Positions 54,195-62,918 of a DNA stretch of 64,000 bases are shown piece after piece. The stretch is taken from assembly GCA_023395515.1 (NCBI GenBank), contig JAEWZB010000076.1:1-64000 (forward strand), read 5' to 3'. Under the pieces are notes generated by a model that saw nothing but the letters and a program-made list of their open reading frames with translations, did not search any database and was not told the origin of the DNA. The stretch's first letter is position 1; the number at the start of each line of letters is the position of its first letter. The translations under genes and the position numbers were made by a program. The stretch comes from Bacillota bacterium. Lineage in GTDB: Bacteria; Bacillota; Syntrophomonadia; Syntrophomonadales; Syntrophomonadaceae.

Positions 54195-56159
54195 ATGGCT
54201 ACCAATACATTAGATTATATATCTAATCGGGGTGAACTCCTCGATGCATGGGAAGCTTATGTCTACCATGGCAAAAAGACCTGCAATATTCGGCCTGATA
54301 TTTTGCAATCCTGGGAACGTTGTAAACAATTAGATGTAGATCCATTTTCAGAACAAGTGGCCACAATTTTAGGAGAATCTCATTTTTCTGCTTTAGTAAA
54401 AAGGAAACAAAGCCTTATCCGCATTGCTAAGCCCTATATAACGCTTTTGAATCAATATGTAAAGAACAGTGGTTTTATAATTATATTATCGGATGAAAAT
54501 GGTACAGTTTTAGTCTTAGATGGAGACCAGCAACAAATAAATTATCATAAAAGAATTAATCTGATGGAAGGCGCAGTATGGTCGGAAAAAGAAGCGGGAA
54601 CTAATGCGGTAGGTACCTCGTTGTTTCTGCGCCAGCCCATGCAAATTGTGGGAGCCGAACATTATTGCGTAATACAGCATGCCATTACCTGCTCGGGAGC
54701 ACCAATTTACGGACCGGATGGACAGTTGGAAGGAGTCCTTAACATGTCGGGGGCCTCGAAAGATATTAATATTCATACCTTAGGCATGGTAGTAGCTTCA
54801 GCTATGGCTATAGAGAACCAGTTAAAAATTGAACAGGCTATGGACGAGTTATCGGAAAATAACTTAATGGTTACCACCGCTTTTGAAAGTGTTCCCGATG
54901 GTATTGTTACGGTAGATGCGGAAGGAATGATTACCCACCTTAATAATTATGGCGCTAAGCTGCTGGGGATTAATATATCTGAAGCTTTAGGCAAGCCTAT
55001 TCGCAAATTATTACCTAGTGAACTTGATATTACGAGATTCTTACAAAAAGAAACAGCCAGCCTGGAAATTTTGTGGAATCTAAAAAGTAATAATAACCGC
55101 CTAAACCTTTCCACTACCCCCATGTTTAACGATACCCATGAATATTCCGGTTCGGTATTAGTACTTAGGCCCAAGGAGCAGATAGATAAATTAGTTAATC
55201 AAATAACTGGTGCTCATGCTGAGTTTAGTTTCAATTCCATTGTCGGTACCAGCAAAAAGATTACCAAGGCTAAGGAAATTGCTAATGCTGCCGCAGCAAC
55301 TAATTCGACCATATTGCTGTTAGGTGAAAGTGGTACCGGTAAAGAATTATTTGCTCAGGCTATTCACCGGGCCAGCAATAGACCGGGAGCCTTTATTGCG
55401 GTAAATTGTTCGGCCATACCCCGAAGCTTAATCGAAAGCGAACTGTTCGGCTATGAAGCAGGAACTTTTACGGGAGGAAACCGCAATGGCCGCCCCGGTA
55501 AATTTGAAAGGGCTCACCAAGGTACTATATTGCTGGATGAGATTGGTGATATGCCTTTAGATTTGCAAGCCGTATTATTAAGAGTATTGCAGGAGCGGTC
55601 CATAGTACGGGTGGGAGGTTATAAACCTATTGCAGTTGATGTAAGGGTAATTGCGGCCACTAACTCCAACTTGGTGAAAAAAATAGAAGAAGGCGCCTTT
55701 AGAGAGGATCTATTTTTCAGGCTGAATGTTATAACTATTCAGATACCCCCCTTGCGGGAGCGTAAAGATGATATTCCTAAATTGGTAGAATATTTGCTGC
55801 CCCAGATTAATAAAAAACTGAACCGCAACATACACCGGGTTTCCCCGGCCGCTATCAGGGCCTTGCAAGATTATGACTGGCCTGGAAACGTCAGAGAACT
55901 GGAAAACATGCTGGAACGAAGTATTGTGGTAGCCAGTAAAGATTTGTTAGATATACACAATCTTCCTCCCCATATTACCAGTAATAAAAATGAAGATGCT
56001 GAAATACCCATGATGTCTTTGGAGGAAATAGAAAAGAAGGCCATAAAAGAAACCTTAGACCGATTTAATTCTATAGCAGAAACTGCCAGGGTTTTAGGAA
56101 TTAGCAGAAGTACCTTATATAGAAAAATGAAAGATTATGGATTAGAGCAACTTAATTAA
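54195..56159 (+). CDS. Sigma-54-dependent transcriptional activator (AcoR-like, GAF-PAS-AAA-Fis)
   Basis: 654 residues. The N-terminus ([20 protein letters not shown]) and a GAF-type domain are as in AcoR. A PAS domain covers about 225-330 ([23 protein letters not shown]). The AAA+ domain has Walker [16 protein letters not shown], a variant sigma-54 contact loop GTFTGG instead of GAFTGA, and Walker [13 protein letters not shown] Fis-type helix-turn-helix ends the protein ([21 protein letters not shown]). It should activate the redox operon 420 bases downstream, where a -24/-12 promoter and two palindromes occur. Confidence 0.92.
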   Translation: MATNTLDYISNRGELLDAWEAYVYHGKKTCNIRPDILQSWERCKQLDVDPFSEQVATILGESHFSALVKRKQSLIRIAKPYITLLNQYVKNSGFIIILSDENGTVLVLDGDQQQINYHKRINLMEGAVWSEKEAGTNAVGTSLFLRQPMQIVGAEHYCVIQHAITCSGAPIYGPDGQLEGVLNMSGASKDINIHTLGMVVASAMAIENQLKIEQAMDELSENNLMVTTAFESVPDGIVTVDAEGMITHLNNYGAKLLGINISEALGKPIRKLLPSELDITRFLQKETASLEILWNLKSNNNRLNLSTTPMFNDTHEYSGSVLVLRPKEQIDKLVNQITGAHAEFSFNSIVGTSKKITKAKEIANAAAATNSTILLLGESGTGKELFAQAIHRASNRPGAFIAVNCSAIPRSLIESELFGYEAGTFTGGNRNGRPGKFERAHQGTILLDEIGDMPLDLQAVLLRVLQERSIVRVGGYKPIAVDVRVIAATNSNLVKKIEEGAFREDLFFRLNVITIQIPPLRERKDDIPKLVEYLLPQINKKLNRNIHRVSPAAIRALQDYDWPGNVRELENMLERSIVVASKDLLDIHNLPPHITSNKNEDAEIPMMSLEEIEKKAIKETLDRFNSIAETARVLGISRSTLYRKMKDYGLEQLN

Positions 56160-56202
56160 TTGTTTCGTTATAAGTCAATTTCAGTACCAAATCATTTAAC
56201 CC

Positions 56203-56218
56203 TTGTACTAAAATACAA
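56203..56218. promoter_or_regulatory. Candidate enhancer site 1 for the sigma-54 activator
   Basis: TTGTACTAAAATACAA is a palindrome-like site with arms TTGTA/TACAA. It lies about 200 bases upstream of the -24/-12 promoter, the usual distance for enhancer binding, and resembles site 2. Confidence 0.5.
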
Positions 56219-56244
56219 CACATATAAGCATATTAAGTTTAATA

Positions 56245-56263
56245 ATGTACTAATTTCGTACAT
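56245..56263. promoter_or_regulatory. Candidate enhancer site 2 for the sigma-54 activator
   Basis: ATGTACTAATTTCGTACAT has perfect 6-bp arms (ATGTAC/GTACAT). It is about 160 bases upstream of the -24/-12 element and shares TGTACTAA with site 1. Confidence 0.6.
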
Positions 56264-56421
56264 CTGAACCCATGTTTTGGCTAATTTCATATATTTTAAA
56301 AGCAAAAGAGGGCTTTATTTAAGTCCTCTTTTTCCATTTTATATAGAAATTATTATTTTAGCAGGGGATTTAATCCCTAAATATAGGACTTGGATAAAAA
56401 GTAATATTTATTTCGAGTTTT

Positions 56422-56437
56422 TGGCATAAAGCTTGCA
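56422..56437 (+). promoter_or_regulatory. Sigma-54 (-24/-12) promoter of the redox operon
   Basis: TGGCATAAAGCTTGCA fits TGGCAYR-N4-TTGCW exactly. It is about 140 bases before the MFS gene and just downstream of the activator gene. Confidence 0.75.
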
Positions 56438-56579
56438 AGTATTATAGGGCAGTGCAATCGTGAATTTAATAACAAAACTAACGGAATAGGGTTACGAAAA
56501 GAATAAACTACTGGCAAGAAGGGAGGGCAAATGGTTAATGCCGGGCGTTCTAATATAAATTGGCGAGGAGGTTAGTAAG

Positions 56580-57848
56580 GTGGATAAAAAAAATAAAACC
56601 CTGTTACTAATGGTTATAGCTTTATTCTTAGGTTATCTGCCCTGGTACAATTTTTCCGCTGTAGTTAAGTATATAGCTAAAGATTTTTCCTTAAGCCCAG
56701 GAGATACAGGGTTAATTTTATCTGCATTCCAATTAGGCTACGTTGTTATTGTTGTAATAACGGGCTGGTTAGCCGATAAAGTCGGACCTAAAAAAGTAGT
56801 AGCTTGGGCTACTCTATTAACCGCAATAAGCTCAACTGCATTTGCTTTCTTGGCTAAAGATTTCACTTCCGTTTTGTTATTAAGACTAGCTACCGGATTA
56901 TCGGCTGGTGCTATATATGCTCCAGGTATGGCTTTGTTATCTAATTGGTTTGCTCCCAATGAAAGGGGCAAAGCTATAGGAGCTTATACGGCCGGATTAG
57001 TTGCAGCTTCGGCAGGGGGATATTTTGTAGCTGCACCTTTAGCGGCATCTTATAGTTGGCAAACCGGGATATTAGCTACTTCTATACCGGTATTTATTGC
57101 CGCTTTAATAGTATTTTTCCTCATTGAAGAAAAACCGGCTGGTGGTCTCAGCTATGATGGAGCTCCTGGTTTGGCTATGGGCGCTCCGGTAGGCAGGCCT
57201 GCACCAGAAGGCGGATATGTGGGTCCGGTACTTTTAACCGGTTCGTACATGGGACATATGTGGGAACTATATGCATTTTGGGGATGGATTGGGCCTTTTA
57301 TGGTAGCTTGTGCCAGTGCCATCGGCTATGCTGATGCCGAAGCCGTAAAACTGGGAGGCTTATTAGCTGCCCTGATTATCCTCATCGGCGCCCCTGCAGT
57401 ATACATAACCGGTTTAGTCGCAGATAAATGGGGACGTACTAAGACTATTATGGTGGCCGCAACTTGTAGTTTAATACCGGAGTTTTTCTTCGGATACATG
57501 TATGGCTGGAGTCTGCCTTTAGTAGTACTAGTCGGAGTATGGATCGGCTTTTGGGTAATAGCTGACTCGGCTATATACAAGGCGGGCTTAACGGAAATGA
57601 CCAATCCGGAAATCAGAACTACTGTTTTAGGTATTCAATCAGCGGTAGGTTACTCTATGACTATTTTAGCTCCCATGGCCTTCGGCCGGTTTTTAGAATA
57701 TCTGAATCCCGGAGTTGAAACAACTGCAGCTACTATTTGGGGACCATGTTTCGTAATGCTAGGGGTGGGGGCCTTATTTGCACCCTTGCTGGCTTATTTA
57801 ACTAGAAGGGTTCCTCAAGCTAAATTAATGACCGGCGGTAAAATGTAG
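56580..57848 (+). CDS. MFS transporter
   Basis: 422 residues with about twelve hydrophobic segments. The MFS loop 2-3 motif is GWLADKVGPKKVVAW, and the equivalent loop in the second half is GLVADKWGRTKTIM. The strings RLATGLSAGAIYAPGMALLSNWF and NERGKAIGAY are typical. A glycine/proline-rich central loop is unusually long (GAPGLAMGAPVGRPAPEGG). The substrate is not known; position suggests import of the compound handled by the oxidoreductases. The start is a GTG after GAGGAGG. It is the first gene of the sigma-54 operon. Confidence 0.88.
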   Translation: MDKKNKTLLLMVIALFLGYLPWYNFSAVVKYIAKDFSLSPGDTGLILSAFQLGYVVIVVITGWLADKVGPKKVVAWATLLTAISSTAFAFLAKDFTSVLLLRLATGLSAGAIYAPGMALLSNWFAPNERGKAIGAYTAGLVAASAGGYFVAAPLAASYSWQTGILATSIPVFIAALIVFFLIEEKPAGGLSYDGAPGLAMGAPVGRPAPEGGYVGPVLLTGSYMGHMWELYAFWGWIGPFMVACASAIGYADAEAVKLGGLLAALIILIGAPAVYITGLVADKWGRTKTIMVAATCSLIPEFFFGYMYGWSLPLVVLVGVWIGFWVIADSAIYKAGLTEMTNPEIRTTVLGIQSAVGYSMTILAPMAFGRFLEYLNPGVETTAATIWGPCFVMLGVGALFAPLLAYLTRRVPQAKLMTGGKM

Positions 57849-57892
57849 CCTGACCGTGTGTAGTTTAATTATTGGCGATAGGGGGGCAAGAC

Positions 57893-58393
57893 ATGAAAAA
57901 ATCACTACTAATATATTGGCAGAAGGAATGTGAATATTTAATAGAAGATGTTCAAGCCCAGTTAAAGCTAATGTTCGGCTTAGAAGCGGTAGCAGCCCAG
58001 CAGCTTGAACCCCCGGTTAGTGCTTTTGACACTTATCGCCAGCAATATGATGTGAGATACCTAATTGATATTTTGGGAACCGAATGTTGTAGTTTATGGC
58101 TGTTGAATGTTGATATAAGCGATCCCACCCACTTGTATTTATATGGAGTTGCTTCCGAGCAAGCGGCTCTGGTATCAACTTATCGCACCGGCAGTGAAGC
58201 AAATCTTTTCAAAGAGGTTTGTCATGAAGTAGGGCATTTGCTGGGCTTAGATCATTGCCGAAACCAATGCTTGATGCATACTTCACGGGATATTAGGCAA
58301 TTGAATAACAAGCCTTTAACCCTTTGCAGCAAGTGCAGCCAAAAGCTTCATAAATCCAGAATGCTTGGCGATAGGGCCGCAATAGTTTTTTAA
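57893..58393 (+). CDS. amzA: Archaemetzincin-like zinc metalloprotease
   Basis: 166 residues. The archaemetzincin motif is complete: HEVGHLLGLDHC, then CLM four residues on, and CSKC after a further 16 residues. The first supplies three His ligands and the catalytic Glu, and the four Cys form a structural zinc site. The protein starts MKKSLLIYWQKECEYLIEDV and has no signal peptide. Natural substrates of this family are unknown. It sits inside a redox operon between the transporter and a molybdopterin enzyme, which is unusual. The ATG at 57893 follows ATAGGGGGG. Confidence 0.88.
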   Translation: MKKSLLIYWQKECEYLIEDVQAQLKLMFGLEAVAAQQLEPPVSAFDTYRQQYDVRYLIDILGTECCSLWLLNVDISDPTHLYLYGVASEQAALVSTYRTGSEANLFKEVCHEVGHLLGLDHCRNQCLMHTSRDIRQLNNKPLTLCSKCSQKLHKSRMLGDRAAIVF

Positions 58394-58452
58394 TTAAAAT
58401 TCGGCATTTGCCCATGATTCAGTTAAAAAAATTAAGAGGAGGTAAGAAATCT

Positions 58453-60675
58453 ATGGCTAAAAAAGCAGCGCAATGGCCACTGAAAGAAGATTTAAACAAG
58501 TATGCTGTAGCAACCGATGTTCCGGTTTGGATTGGTGGCAAAAAGGTTATTGCCGATCGGGTAGTTAAGACGGCATGCCCCCATAACTGTTACGACACTT
58601 GTGGAGTATTAGCTTATGTGAAAGATGAGAAAGTTATAAAAATTGAAGGTGATCCTGACCATCCTATTACCCGGGGCCATTTATGTCTAAAAGGGTATGC
58701 TAATGTTCAAAAGATTAATAGCCCGGACCGGGTTAAATACCCTCTACTAAGAGTGGGAGAACGTGGCGAAGGCAAATTTAAACGGATAAGCTGGGATGAA
58801 GCTTTTGACTGGATGGTCGATAAAATGACCATGATTCGCGATAAATACGGTTCTGAATCCTTTGTTGAGTATGGATATTCCGGTAACCGTGAACATATGG
58901 CTAAAATGGTAAGCGGGCGTTTCTTAAACCTATTTGGAGCCACCAAATTAGTAGGCAGCTTTTGTCTGTTGTCAGGAGCGGCCGGTTCTTATCATAGTGT
59001 AGGGTATCAACATACCATGTCACCTGAAGTATGGAGCGAACATACTGAATTAGTAATGCTGGTAGGAAGAAATCCCTCCTTTACTAATCCTCATATTTAT
59101 CCTTTCCTATATAGAGCTATGGAACGTGGGGCTAAGTTAATTGTAGTTGACCCCTATGTAACTGCAGTAGCTTCCAAGGCTGATTTGCATCTGCGTCCGC
59201 GGCCGGGAACTGATGGAGCTATGGCTTTAGGAATGATCAATTACATTATTAATAATGAGCTTCACGATAAAGACTTCATAGCTAAAAATACCCACGGTTT
59301 TGAAGATTTGGAAAAGTGTGTTGAAGAATGGACTCTGGAAAAAACAGAAGAAATTACGGGTATTCCAGGGGAACAAATAAAGATGGCGGCCGAAATGTTT
59401 GCCACCCATGAATCCCATTTAGAGTGCGGTTATGGTCATCAAAGATATAGTAATGGTCATCAAATTCAAAGAGCTCTGGCTTGCTTATCAGCAGTATGCG
59501 GACATATAGGCAAAGCCAGTGCTAACTATAACTTCATTGATTCCATGGGCTTTCCCGCTATTGAAGGCTTTGCTAAAGGACCTAATGTTACGGTACCAGA
59601 AGGCGCCGAGATTAAACCTACCCGCCTCATAAATATAGCCACCTTTGCCAAGGCTCTTCATAATGCACAAGATCCGCCTATTAAAGGTGTTATTTCCTGG
59701 CGTGGCGGCCTAATATCTCAGCAACCATATGTGGATTATACCATTGAGGCACTTAAAAAACTAGATATGTTCGTGGTTATCGAACAATTCATGACTGATG
59801 ATGCTGACTGGGCTGATCTGGTTCTGCCGGGCTGTCACTTCTTAGAACAGTATGGCCTGCATACTTCTTATTGGCACCATTTTAACCAGGTATTAGTTCC
59901 GGTTTGTCAACCATATTATGAAGCTGTTCCTGATTTAGAAATCTGGTCCGAATTAGCCAGAAGACTAGGCTATGAGGAATATTTCCCCCGGGAAAGAACC
60001 GGTCTTGATTATGTACGTATGTTAATTGGGGAAAACAGTGATGTAGATGCCGCGGTTTCACCTAATGGGCCCTTACGTCTGCCGGAGGAATGGTGTCCTC
60101 GAGTTCCCTATGCCGATATGAATTTCAGAACTCCCAGTGGGAAAATTGAGCTTTATTCACTAGGTATGGAAGAACGCGGCAAGAAATTTGCAGGTGATTA
60201 CTGTCCGGTGCCCCACTTCCTTGAACCTGATGAAAGTCCCTTGGGAACTCCGGAACTGGCTAAAAAATATCCCCTTACTATTATTTCACAGCATCCGGCT
60301 TTCCGTACTCATTCCCAATTTTATAATTTGCCTTGGATTCAAGAGATTGAAGGTCCGCCTAAAGTCTTTATGAATAAAGTTGATGCTCAAGAACGCGGTA
60401 TAAACCATGGAGATAAAGTACGTATATACAATGACCGCGGCGAATTAGTGGATATTATGGTTGATGTTAGCATCCGGGTTAAACCTGGGGTGGTTGAACT
60501 AAGCAGCGGTATGTGGGTTAAGCTGGGCGGAAGCGTTAATAAATTAACTTCCTTGAGCATAGGCGGCCCCAGAGATGTATTGGGTGAAAACGGAATTATG
60601 TACGAGTATCACCCCTTACTGGATGGCAATACAACCGCATATTTCAATACTCTTGTCCAAATCGAAAAGATATAA
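58453..60675 (+). CDS. Molybdopterin oxidoreductase (DMSO reductase superfamily), cytosolic
   Basis: 740 residues. An N-terminal [4Fe-4S] site uses Cys42, 46, 50 and 78 (CPHNCYDTC then HLC). The strings ISWDEAFDWMVDKM and PRPGTDGAMALGMINYIINNELHDKDF are superfamily marks. The likely Mo/W ligand is Cys171 in VGSFCLLSGAAGS. The C-terminal molydopterin dinucleotide-binding domain has ISQHPAFRTHSQFYNLPW. There is no Tat signal, so it is cytosolic. It could be a dehydrogenase, a reductase or a hydratase such as the acetylene hydratase relatives. The substrate is not inferred. AGGAGGT precedes the ATG at 58453. Confidence 0.9.
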   Translation: MAKKAAQWPLKEDLNKYAVATDVPVWIGGKKVIADRVVKTACPHNCYDTCGVLAYVKDEKVIKIEGDPDHPITRGHLCLKGYANVQKINSPDRVKYPLLRVGERGEGKFKRISWDEAFDWMVDKMTMIRDKYGSESFVEYGYSGNREHMAKMVSGRFLNLFGATKLVGSFCLLSGAAGSYHSVGYQHTMSPEVWSEHTELVMLVGRNPSFTNPHIYPFLYRAMERGAKLIVVDPYVTAVASKADLHLRPRPGTDGAMALGMINYIINNELHDKDFIAKNTHGFEDLEKCVEEWTLEKTEEITGIPGEQIKMAAEMFATHESHLECGYGHQRYSNGHQIQRALACLSAVCGHIGKASANYNFIDSMGFPAIEGFAKGPNVTVPEGAEIKPTRLINIATFAKALHNAQDPPIKGVISWRGGLISQQPYVDYTIEALKKLDMFVVIEQFMTDDADWADLVLPGCHFLEQYGLHTSYWHHFNQVLVPVCQPYYEAVPDLEIWSELARRLGYEEYFPRERTGLDYVRMLIGENSDVDAAVSPNGPLRLPEEWCPRVPYADMNFRTPSGKIELYSLGMEERGKKFAGDYCPVPHFLEPDESPLGTPELAKKYPLTIISQHPAFRTHSQFYNLPWIQEIEGPPKVFMNKVDAQERGINHGDKVRIYNDRGELVDIMVDVSIRVKPGVVELSSGMWVKLGGSVNKLTSLSIGGPRDVLGENGIMYEYHPLLDGNTTAYFNTLVQIEKI

Positions 60676-60694
60676 GGGTAAAGGAGGGAATAAG

Positions 60695-61198
60695 ATGAAA
60701 AAGAAGCAGATGGCTTTATATGTAGATACCAATAGATGTATGAACTGCCGTGCTTGTGAAACTGTATGTAAATTAGAACACGATTTACCGGCCGGTCCAA
60801 GATATACCATGGTCGTAGAAATTGAAGTAACCCGCAATGGGGTAGATAAATGTGAATTCCTGCCTACTCCTTGTATGCATTGCGGAGATGCTCCTTGTAT
60901 TAAAGCATGCCCTACCGGAGCCATATACAAACGCGCGGAAGACGGTATAGTGTTATTTGATAAAAATAAATGTATTGGCTGCCGGGAGTGTCTATGGGCT
61001 TGTACCTTCGGAGTGCCTCAATTTGGCGCAGATGGAAGAATGGAAAAATGTACTCTTTGTGTACATCGTCTTGATGAAGGTCAGACTACAGCCTGTGCCC
61101 AAGCATGCCCAGCAGAAGCAATTTTTGTGGGAACAGTTGATGAGATTTCTGTCATGGTACGTGAAAGATATGCCCATAACAGCCGCAGAAAAAATTAG
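60695..61198 (+). CDS. Four-cluster ferredoxin-type electron transfer subunit (DmsB/PsrB-like)
   Basis: 167 residues with four cysteine groups: CMNCRACETVC, CMHCGDAPCIKACPTGA, CIGCRECLWAC, and CTLC-HRLDEGQTTACAQACP. The layout fits the DmsB/NrfC/PsrB family holding four [4Fe-4S] clusters. It would wire the molybdopterin subunit to another redox partner. It starts 19 bases after the catalytic subunit with AAGGAGGGA upstream. A GC-rich hairpin (GCAGGAGGGC/GCCCTCCTGC, about 61230-61251) follows it. Confidence 0.92.
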   Translation: MKKKQMALYVDTNRCMNCRACETVCKLEHDLPAGPRYTMVVEIEVTRNGVDKCEFLPTPCMHCGDAPCIKACPTGAIYKRAEDGIVLFDKNKCIGCRECLWACTFGVPQFGADGRMEKCTLCVHRLDEGQTTACAQACPAEAIFVGTVDEISVMVRERYAHNSRRKN

Positions 61199-61229
61199 CT
61201 GATTTTACAGGTGTCTAAAATAGGTTAAG

Positions 61230-61251
61230 CAGGAGGGCTTGCCCTCCTGCC
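61230..61251. terminator. Hairpin inside the redox operon
   Basis: GCAGGAGGGC and GCCCTCCTGC form a perfect 10-bp stem with a two-base loop and no T run. It may mark an RNA-processing or partial attenuation point between the two ferredoxin-type genes. Confidence 0.5.
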
Positions 61252-61272
61252 GACCAATAAGGCGGGGATATT

Positions 61273-61752
61273 ATGCGGGTTATTTCGATTGAACGTGAAA
61301 AGTGCACGGGATGCGGTATTTGTCAAGTAGTCTGCTCTATAGCCAAGACGGGAATGGCACAACCTAGCTTAGGCCGTATACAAATCCACGAGGATAAATA
61401 CAGCCTTATACAAATGCTGGTGATTTGTCAGCATTGTGCGGAACCATCTTGCCAAACAGCTTGCCTGATGGAAGCTATAACCAGAGACCCTATATCAGGA
61501 AAAATGGTCCGGGATTTAGGCAAATGTTTTGGATGTGCTGCCTGTACTGTTTCCTGCCCCATTAGTGCTCCTATTGCAGATGATGAACAGGAAGTAATAG
61601 TAACTTGTGACCTATGTGGCGGTGATCCGGTTTGCTGCAAGGTATGCCCGCAAGGAGCTATTACCTATAGTGAATTAAGTCATATTAGTTCCGAAAAAAG
61701 GACTAGACAAGGCATAAGATTTTTTGCCGGAAGCCAAGAGGAGGTGGAGTGA
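61273..61752 (+). CDS. Four-cluster ferredoxin-like protein (AOR-associated type)
   Basis: 159 residues beginning MRVISIEREKCTGCGICQVVCS. Further cysteine groups are CQHCAEPSCQTACLMEA, CFGCAACTVSCP and CDLCGGDPVCCKVCPQGA. This is the HycB/CooF-like ferredoxin commonly found beside aldehyde:ferredoxin oxidoreductases. It is expected to pass electrons between the next gene's product and the NAD(P) oxidoreductase. Its stop overlaps the next start. Confidence 0.92.
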   Translation: MRVISIEREKCTGCGICQVVCSIAKTGMAQPSLGRIQIHEDKYSLIQMLVICQHCAEPSCQTACLMEAITRDPISGKMVRDLGKCFGCAACTVSCPISAPIADDEQEVIVTCDLCGGDPVCCKVCPQGAITYSELSHISSEKRTRQGIRFFAGSQEEVE

Positions 61753-62918
61753 TGCCGGAAGCTAAGCAATATGTTATAGCTGATATTAATCTAAATAACA
61801 GTCAAGTTGAAATTAATAAGCGGGAAGCAAGTTCAGATTTTAGCAGTTTGGCTAGTTATGAAGTAATACTGGAAAGCATGTGGCAGGATAAAAAGTCTTC
61901 CACCCCTCTTTTAGCTATAAGTACCGGTCCTCTAACCGGAACTGGGGCTCCGGGAACTGCGGTCTGCTTTGCCAATTATGTTTCACCCTGGAACGGAAAA
62001 GTATCTATGCAATTATGTGAAGGAGCTTTGGGCCCTAATTTACGCTATGCCGGTATTGACCATTTAATATTGCATGGCCAGGCTGAAAAACCTATCACTC
62101 TGGTCATAAGTGAGGAAGGAATAGAATTAAAACCTGCTCAGGAAATCCAAGATTTAAATATTATTGAGACTACTAATGTGCTGCGGCAACAAGTGGGCGA
62201 TAAGGCCGTAATAGCGTGTGTAGGCTCTAACCATGTGGCCTCCAGTCCTTGGGCCAGTGTGGTTTGTGATTATTACAACGAGATGGAAGCACCTGGTTTA
62301 GGGCGAGTATTTTATGATCTGGGAGTAAAAGCGTTAGTTATAAACGGAAAAAGCGGAATTGCTTTAGCGGCACCGGAGAAGTTTTTACAAGAAATAATCG
62401 GTATATATCAACATTGTAAAGACTTTAGTACCCCTAATACTAAAATGGGTGCCATTATTAGAAGTTCATATTTATCTCCCTGGCATAAAAACACCTTTTT
62501 AGAGCTATCCGCCGCAGATGGATTAGTAATGGATGCAGAGTTTTCTTCTCCCCTGGATAAAGCGCAGTTACTCTCAATAACTAAAGAAGCCTTACGCCAA
62601 GGAATATCCCGGCAGTTTTTAATCGACTTTATAGCAAGCACTGGATTCGATGGCAGTGATGGACCTGGGGACTTAGAGTCACTGCTTAATGAAATGGAAA
62701 ACTGGAATCCCACTATAGAAAAGGTTTTGCCTAATGTCATTCAAGCTACCGGTTTAAATTGGAAGGCTAACTTTCCACTTCCTGAGGCGATTGATTATGC
62801 AGCCAGGCTCTTAAAATATTATTCCGGTAAAGAATGGAATAGTTTCCGTCTGGAAGAGACGGGCAGAAAAATAGAGAGTATTTATGGGGAAATGGTCAGG
62901 AGGTGGGAAAATGGCTAA
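61752..62918 (+). CDS. Aldehyde:ferredoxin oxidoreductase-like protein, reduced
   Basis: 388 residues against roughly 600 for AOR. The N-terminal part matches AOR domain 1 (ISTGPLTGTGAPGTAVCFANYVSPWNGKVSMQLCEGALGPNLRYAGIDHLILHG), which folds over the tungstopterin. The middle keeps some AOR-like strings (VIACVGSNHVASSPWASVV, EAPGLGRVFYDLGVKALVI). The CxxC...C cluster motif that AORs use to bind [4Fe-4S] is missing. The C-terminal domain is shortened. It may bind pterin without the usual cluster, or have a structural role. GAGGTGGAG precedes the ATG, which overlaps the previous stop. Confidence 0.78.
   Translation: MPEAKQYVIADINLNNSQVEINKREASSDFSSLASYEVILESMWQDKKSSTPLLAISTGPLTGTGAPGTAVCFANYVSPWNGKVSMQLCEGALGPNLRYAGIDHLILHGQAEKPITLVISEEGIELKPAQEIQDLNIIETTNVLRQQVGDKAVIACVGSNHVASSPWASVVCDYYNEMEAPGLGRVFYDLGVKALVINGKSGIALAAPEKFLQEIIGIYQHCKDFSTPNTKMGAIIRSSYLSPWHKNTFLELSAADGLVMDAEFSSPLDKAQLLSITKEALRQGISRQFLIDFIASTGFDGSDGPGDLESLLNEMENWNPTIEKVLPNVIQATGLNWKANFPLPEAIDYAARLLKYYSGKEWNSFRLEETGRKIESIYGEMVRRWENG

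Noticed and set aside
58453..60675. Acetylene hydratase
   Set aside because: It shares the superfamily and a likely Cys ligand, but the sequence around the site differs and cytosolic DMSO-reductase-type enzymes have many reactions; naming a substrate is not justified.
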